24,062 bases of DNA from Gyrodactylus bullatarudis (taxonomy: Eukaryota > Platyhelminthes > Monogenea > Gyrodactylidea > Gyrodactylidae). This document shows positions 19,177 through 24,062 of this stretch, one piece after another. The stretch is from assembly GCA_012064415.1 (NCBI GenBank), contig SSNU01000025.1, forward strand, positions 1 to 24,062, written 5' to 3'. Positions within the stretch are counted from its first letter, which is position 1; each line of letters starts with the position of its first letter. Below the pieces are notes generated by a model, which had not been told where the DNA came from, did no database searches, and saw only the letters and a program-made list of their open reading frames with translations. The position numbers and the translations under genes were made by a program.

Positions 19177-20233
19177 CTATAACGTTGTTCACTTGCTACA
19201 TGACTATGTTGACATGTATTTAGAATCCTCTGTATTTGCTTATTACTAAAATCTGTCCGAGAATTGTAATGTTGATAGTTTTAAAAATTGAGCTGCACTC
19301 TAATATATAGAGGTCAGTTGAGGAAATTAAAAAGAACTACAACCATTCTATCTTGATGGAAGTCAAGAAATTCACATAAGCTCTTCTTCTCGAATGGCAA
19401 ATGAAAAGGATCAATCATCAAATGACACAAATCTATCATGATTAAAAATAAATCTCGAATATTTTCTAGAAGTTAAGGTAAGCGTTTATTAAGCAGAAAA
19501 TTTTCTTAACCCATTCGATCCCAGAAGTCAACTATTTTAGGCGATCACTGTTTTCTCATGGGTTCAAAGGGGTTAACAGGTTAAAATTGAAGAAGGAATA
19601 TGGAAATTTTTCAATTGAGTGATCAAAAGCTGTTTTCTAGGATCTTTATTCGTCAGGTAATCGATGAGACCAATTCAGGGTAAAGAGTCAGGATTCGAAA
19701 TACAACTCCTTTCTCACTCTTTCATAAAACTTTATTTCTACAACTGACACTTTTAGTGTATTTCGAGATTCTAGGTCAACTTAGAAACGAGAACTGGTAC
19801 CTTGAAAGTGACCTCGGGAACATCATTAGTTCTATTATTATAGATATTGATGAAAATGGTATTAGTTTAGCCTCAAAAATTTATATCAAAAATTTTTTTT
19901 TTGAGTTTGAACATCATATTTATAGACGTTGTTTGCTTGCTACCTGACTATGTTGTCTTCTGGCTTGTATTAGTCTATCAGTAGAAAAAGAAAGGGGAGA
20001 GAAAGGTGTAGTATTTCTTAAAGAATAAGGATTATAAAAATTACAGAGATTGTTATAGTAATCAGAATTATCAGAGTAATAATATAATTCGTCACTTGAA
20101 AGAAAATTAAAATTAAGATTAGAATTAAAAAAATTTAGATTACCCTGATAAAAATAGTTAGGACTCACACAATATTTCGAATACATGTTGTATTCTTCTT
20201 CTGGCGTGAGATTTTTCAAAAAACTTAAGATAC
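19177..20233. other. Foreign or decayed block inside the gypsy element
   Basis: No gypsy protease or RT start is readable. A frame after the gag stop reads FFDYNVVHLLHDYVDMYLES, which could be a ruined protease start, but without DTG this is weak. A 35-nt motif at 19178-19211 (ACGTTGTTCACTTGCTACAT, then GACTATGTTG) is repeated at 19921-19955 with few changes. The minus ORF 20219-19920 has Asn/Tyr-rich low complexity and may be Penelope 3' sequence. Confidence 0.45.
19506..19576. mobile_element. 71-bp piggyBac-type micro-MITE
   Basis: Bounded by TTAA at both ends. The left end is TTAACCCATTCGATCCCA and the reverse complement of the right end is TTAACCCCTTTGAACCCA (15 of 18 match). Too short to code. 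Mobilisation by a piggyBac-family transposase is inferred from the TTAA and CCC starts. Confidence 0.62.
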
Positions 20234-20880
20234 TTAAAACCTTGTGTGTTCAATCAAAACCTTAAACCAATCAGATTCAAACCAACGATTTCCAATATCT
20301 ATATCTGTCTTATTACCATTAACAACCTCGTTTAGTTTAATCTCTATAGACTCCAAAATCATATATTTATACTTATTTCTCATGTTTCCTAGACTTCTTA
20401 CGTCATTAAAATCTATAATATGATCTGGATTATCAGCCCAGTGTTTAGCTTGTGCTGACTTGTTTACCTGTACCTTTTCTATAGCCTTTTTTATGTTCTT
20501 TACCCCTCATTTCAAAATTTCTTTCTGTACGACCTATGTATGACTTTTCGCACGAGCAAGTTATTTTATAAATACCTTGTATCTCATCTAGATCTTATTT
20601 TTGTTTTTCAGTCAAATATTTCCTAATTTTATTTGATAACCTAAAAATAGTCTTTATATCAAATTTTTTTTAAATCAGAGATATATCAATACCTTTTACT
20701 TTTTTAAAGAAAATAAATTTGAGAACATTGTTAATTTATCGTATTATATTTTATCCTATTTTATTTGATAGCCTAAAAATATCAAAAATTTTTAAAATCA
20801 GAGATATCAATACTCAATTGGGAAAAATCCAATAAAACAATATTATTAAAATCAAAAACAAAATTATTATTATCACTCAT
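20234..20880 (-). pseudogene. Penelope-like element, linker and GIY-YIG endonuclease
   Basis: On the minus strand: FVFDFNNIVLLDF (the post-RT linker of Penelope elements, by resemblance), a segment duplicated in tandem with 132-bp offset, then IQGIYKITCSCEKSYIGRT with GIY...YIG and the C-x-C zinc motif, RNFEMRGKEH with the conserved Arg and His, a frameshift near 20497, KHWADNPDHI, and YMILESIEIKL with the catalytic Glu, ending TAA at 20236-20234. It is 5'-truncated at the gypsy RT border (about 20880). Two stops and a frameshift make it inactive. It lies antisense within the gypsy element and is only moderately similar to the copy at 13940. Confidence 0.78.
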
Positions 20881-21530
20881 GCGTAAGGTTGAACTCATTT
20901 TAAAAGAGTGGCTTTCGAAAGGAATCATTGTCCCTGTAGAGAACCCGGTCATGGCTACGCCTTTGTCCATTGCGCAAAAAAAGAATGGGGAGATCAGACT
21001 AACGAGTGGATATCATAAGACAGTTAATCTATTTATTGATCCGGGAACCTACCCTATCCCCAGAATGGAGGAATTGTTGTCCAAAGTCGCTGGATGTAAG
21101 TACTACTCGGTGTTGGATCTTTCAGATGCTTATCATCAAATCAACTTAGATGAGGAATCTCAATATCTGACCTGTATATCCACACATCTGGGATACTTTC
21201 AATTTACTAAATTGCAGTTTGGGTTGTCATCTGCCCCGAGAATTTTTCAAGAGGCTATATAGGGCACTGGCTGGAATCCCGTACATGGTGGTATTTCAGG
21301 ATAATATCATAATTGGTGGAAGATCGCTAGCAGAGCATGATGAGGCTTACAGTATGGTTTGTGAAAGGTTAAAGAAGTATTAGTTTAGAATTAACCCCCA
21401 GAAGTTGCAAAAGATTCAATTCATGGGCTATATCATTGCGAATGGCGAAGTATCATCTGACCCTAGCAAAGTCACGAAGATCAAAAATTTAGCCACCCCT
21501 CAGAATTAAACTCAAAGTCTCTTGGGAATG
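20879..21530 (+). pseudogene. gypsy pol: reverse transcriptase (broken)
   Basis: Starts abruptly at the inserted block, so the protease and RT N-terminus are missing. Seen: KEWLSKGIIVPVENPVMATP, KKNGEIRLTSGYHKTVN, YYSVLDLSDAYHQINLDEES (motif A Asp intact), LQFGLSSAPRIFQ (motif B). A frameshift at about 21262 leads to IPYMVVFQDNIIIGG: the YxDD box is FQDN (21294-21305), with the second catalytic Asp changed to Asn. A stop at 21381 and a further one at 21508 break the thumb/connection region (INPQKLQKIQFMGYIIANGE). Inactive. Confidence 0.88.
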
Positions 21531-21545
21531 TTACAGTAATATGGA

Positions 21546-22066
21546 ATGTTGTGTGGTGGATACTCTCAAACTTTTAGCAAGATTTTTAGTCTGTTACAGA
21601 AAGATGTGGAATGGCATTGGTCGGACGAATATACAAAGGCCCTGGACACGGTACTAACCAAAATTGCCGAAGATAGTGTTATGATTTATGACCCCGGCCG
21701 GACACTTTATTTAAGCACATATGCATCGGCTGATGGTTTGGGAGCAGTTATTTCGTATGATGCGGAAATGAAGCAGGTGGTACTCTATGCGAACAGACTT
21801 CTCAAACCGGCAGAAAAGAAATATTCGAATTTAGAGCGTGAGCTTTAGCAATTGTATATGGGGTGAGGAAGTTTTACAGATATCTGATTGGTAACAAATT
21901 TATAATACAAACATACCACTCCCCACTTCAGTATATATTTATAGATCATACGGAGAATAGAAGAGTATCCTCCAGAGTTGATGGCTGGAGACAATGGCTC
22001 TCCCTTTTCAATTATGAAATCATGTATAGAGAATGTGAACGTATGCCTTCTAGATGCCAAGGCTGA
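21546..22066 (+). pseudogene. gypsy pol: RNase H domain (broken)
   Basis: WHWSDEYTKALDTVLTKIAE, LYLSTYASADGLGAVISYD, YSNLEREL, then after a stop and frameshift at 21846, AIVYGVRKFYRYLIG, IIQTYHSPLQYIF and RVDGWRQWLSLFNYEIMYRE. The family has LSTDAS and QTDH; both catalytic Asp are Tyr here (codons TAT at 21720 and TAC at 21914), while the Glu of EREL is kept. The domain is dead by motif. Confidence 0.85.
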
Positions 22067-22068
22067 AA

Positions 22069-23259
22069 CCAATGATGATTATTTCGTAATTCCACAGGTC
22101 AATGTTGTGTATCCTGATACCGCTTACGAAATGATGTTATGTGCGATCAGAGAAGCTGATGACCCTGTGTATCAACTACTCGTTAAGAAAATTGGTCTAA
22201 AGTGGAAAGGCAATACCAAGATGCTGGCTGAACATACTCAGCTGAAAGAGGATCTGTATGTTGATGATGGAGTTGTCTACCTGGGAGATAGAGTGGTGAT
22301 CCCGAAGCCGGTCAGAATGCAAGTGCAGGAATCCTTACACACCAATCATCCGGGACGGGATGCGATGTACGGTTTGGCAAAGAAGTACTTCTGGTGGCCC
22401 GGTATGTACAATGATGTGAAAAAGTGGGTAAAAAGTTGCTTAATGTGTCAAAGAAATCGCAGACGTCGCCTAAATATGAACTTGGGCGGAAGTTGATGTG
22501 TGCATGGACCGAGTGCATGTAGATGTTGTTCATGTGGATGGCAGATCGGTACTAGTTTTTATCGATGCATTCTCCAACTGGGTACAGATGAAGACCCTAT
22601 CGTCACTGTCAGCAGCTCATTCGGTGAAAGCACTGAATGAAATCTTCCAGCTGGTGGGATATCCCAATGGCACGAACTTTGTGGCCGCTCAAATGAGGGA
22701 ATATGCTGAGGCCAAAAACATTCAGCTGTGTCAAACCCCACCAGGTCATCACCAGTCTAATGGCATAGTGGAGTCGCTCATCCAAGATCTACGAATGTTC
22801 TTTGCGAAGACAACTATTGCAGATGTGAAAAAGGCAATCAATGAATTCGTTGCCCATCGAAACTCCTCGCCTAACACAAAGGGATTTGTACCTAATGAAG
22901 TTCTCTTCGCCTTCAGACCCAAAACTGAAATGGAGCTCTTATTGAAGGATCGTCGAGATGTAGTGAACCAGAAGTCAGCTTTGATTTTTGTGGAAGGGAA
23001 AGGATGGACAGGTCCCACAATGGTCACTAAAAATTTGCAGCATACCTGGCCTGACGAGACGGGAAGGCTGGTTCATGACGCTGATGTGATACCCACTCAA
23101 CAAGGCACTGCTATACCCTCCCTACTCTTGAGGACACCCGTAATGATCACCGGGACTCAGGTGAAGAGAATGGCAATTCTACCAAACCAGCAAGAATCAG
23201 GAAAGCAACCCACCGTCTTATTGAGACCTGTTCGACAACTTTCGGAGGGGATGATTTAG
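22069..23259 (+). pseudogene. gypsy pol: integrase (broken)
   Basis: The zinc-binding domain is intact by motif: H-x3-H in ESLHTNHPGR and C-x2-C in SCLMCQR (about 22335-22455). A frameshift with TGA at 22494-22496 separates it from the core in ORF 22498-23259. The core has RVHVDVVHVDG (first catalytic Asp) and HHQSNGIVESL (catalytic Glu, 22771-22773). Between them VGYP joins NGTNF directly: the family's short segment with the second catalytic Asp is deleted. A C-terminal basic tail with GKGWTGPTMVTKN and VHDADVIPTQ follows. The stop TAG falls inside the first bases of the 3' LTR. Confidence 0.87.
23241..23251 (+). other. Polypurine tract before the 3' LTR
   Basis: CGGAGGGGATGA directly before TGATTTAG; G-rich purine run in the position where plus-strand DNA synthesis of LTR elements is primed. 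Confidence 0.55.
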
Positions 23260-23390
23260 TGGGCAATGATGATTCAAACAAACGATAATTAAGAAATATG
23301 TATATTTGCTTATATAAGATTAACAGTTATTACATTTTCAAATATAACTTGTATGTAATCATCTGACGTTGTTTGTCACTTGTGTGTTCC
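23252..23390 (+). repeat. 3' LTR of the gypsy element (short at its 3' end)
   Basis: Aligned to 18172-18313 with four substitutions and one 3-bp gap. It stops at GTTCC, lacking the last 8-9 bases present in the 5' LTR (TCTCTTACA). TATA-like TATATAAG at 23311-23318. Confidence 0.85.
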
Positions 23391-23652
23391 AAAATTTGCT
23401 TCAACTTCATTAGTTTATAAAATATCTGCCATTTTTGAAATTTGGCTTACTTGAAGTGGTTATTGGGATGACTGTACTTTTTTTTCCAAACTATTGAAGA
23501 GGGATTTTACCAAGCATATTTTTGTAGATATTGAGAATGAATTATAGTTGAGAAGTTTACATGTGAAAGTAGATTTTCTGTGTACTCTTCTCAATAATGA
23601 AACATCTTCTTTTCTACAAAGCAAGATGATTTGAATATGTCAAAAGATTAAT
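23391..23652. other. Spacer between gypsy element and the minus-strand gag
   Basis: No continuation of the piggyBac transposase and no readable gag/pol. Nothing recognised. Confidence 0.45.
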
Positions 23653-24062
23653 TTAAAACACTTTTATCATCTCCTTTAGGTCGTACTTCTTCATCTTGTC
23701 AAGAATTCGAGCATCGAAGTTCTCATCATTTAATCCAGTGTGAAGAAAATGACACGTGATATTGTCCCACATTTCTTCAGGCCAATCACTTCTCTTGACC
23801 TTGCCTCTGATGCGATCGGCGAAATCCTCAATTCTCTCACCATCTCTTCTCCTCATTCTGAAAAGCTCTTTATGATGCACAAACACTGATTTGTTATCAG
23901 TATATCTCTCCAACAGCGCGGACCCTATCTGATCGAAATCCGCTTCAATAATCGAACAAGGGGCCAAAAGGTCCTTGACTTTATCGAAAGCCTCTGGTTT
24001 CAAGCTTGTTAAGAAGAAGGCTGCCTTCATCTTCTGATCCGTTACGCCTCCGATTAAAGTAT
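23653..24062 (-). pseudogene. Gag fragment of a second LTR retrotransposon (partial, runs off window)
   Basis: Open from the window edge on the minus strand, so its start lies outside. It encodes KMKAAFFLTSLKPEAFDKVK, then LLERYTDNKSVFVHHKELF, RMRRRDGERIEDFADRIRGK and CHFLHTGLNDENFDARIL. This order is the retrotransposon Gag (Retrotrans_gag) capsid pattern: a helix with LTSLGPEAY, F-x2-R-x-Q-x-x-GES-x2-x-F, and a G-L-x-D-E-x-I-x-x-x-L motif. It stops at 23653 with no zinc knuckle or pol following on this strand. It differs from the gag at 18322, so it belongs to another family. Confidence 0.75.

Larger units (their letters stand above)
18172..23390 (+). mobile_element. Ty3/gypsy LTR retrotransposon, degraded, with nested insertion
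   Basis: Layout: 5' LTR, PBS, gag, a foreign block (19177-20878), RT, RNase H, integrase, purine tract, 3' LTR. Integrase after RNase H is the Ty3/gypsy order. The aligned LTRs (139 bp) differ by 4 substitutions and one 3-bp indel, about 3%, so the copy is fairly young. No protease is readable and the 3' LTR lacks its last 8 bases or so, so no target duplication is found. It inserted into the piggyBac-like element that starts at 17479. Confidence 0.88.

Noticed and set aside
19183..19260. gypsy protease start after gag
   Set aside because: The frame FFDYNVV lacks the D-T/S-G active-site triplet and ends soon; too weak to annotate.
19920..20219. 99-codon ORF as a gene downstream of the Penelope endonuclease
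   Set aside because: Asn/Tyr/Phe-rich repetitive composition, no domain; more likely untranslated tail of the Penelope fragment.
19900..20880. Hammerhead ribozyme sometimes carried by Penelope elements
   Set aside because: I looked for CTGANGA with a following GAAA on both strands in this block and found no convincing core.
1..24062. CRISPR arrays, bacterial operons or defence systems
   Set aside because: No regularly spaced repeats and no prokaryotic gene arrangement; spliced gene and eukaryotic transposons throughout.

Overview
This is AT-rich metazoan nuclear DNA. The evidence is a multi-exon gene with GT-AG introns, together with Penelope-like, LINE, Ty3/gypsy, piggyBac, hAT, mariner and tRNA-SINE remnants. 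An invertebrate, perhaps an arthropod, fits best, but the species cannot be named from the window. There is no operon and no bacterial or phage gene.

One host gene dominates. On the minus strand, from 15087 down to 2073, seven coding exons join in phase into a complete monocarboxylate-transporter-like protein (SLC16/major facilitator superfamily) of about 504 residues. Its large introns have collected transposons: a 609-bp hAT-type element with an 8-bp target duplication and a Penelope GIY-YIG fragment in intron 1; a foldback-repeat copy in intron 2; and LINE pieces plus another foldback copy in the 5.7-kb intron 6. A near-perfect 733-bp foldback element lies just past the likely poly(A) signal.

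Region by region: 1-246 is the 3' end of a piggyBac-like element, with a Cys-rich transposase tail and a TTAA end. 720-919 is a mariner-like HTH scrap. 1236-1968 is the foldback element. 2073-15087 is the transporter gene. 15822-15986 is a tRNA-derived SINE with a 6-bp target duplication. 17479-18171 is the 5' part of a second piggyBac-like element. 18172-23390 is a Ty3/gypsy element with LTRs about 3% diverged, broken gag and pol, and an insert containing a Penelope fragment and a 71-bp TTAA-ended micro-MITE. 23653-24062 is the gag of a different retroelement on the minus strand, running off the window.

The most distinctive structures are a LINE whose 5' part is inverted exactly at an RT-internal breakpoint (a twin-priming signature), a three-copy long-palindrome repeat family, nested TE layers (piggyBac, then gypsy, then Penelope/MITE), and loss of catalytic carboxylates in the gypsy RT, RNase H and integrase. 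I found no new multi-gene system; the novelty is in repeat families and the exon model of the transporter.
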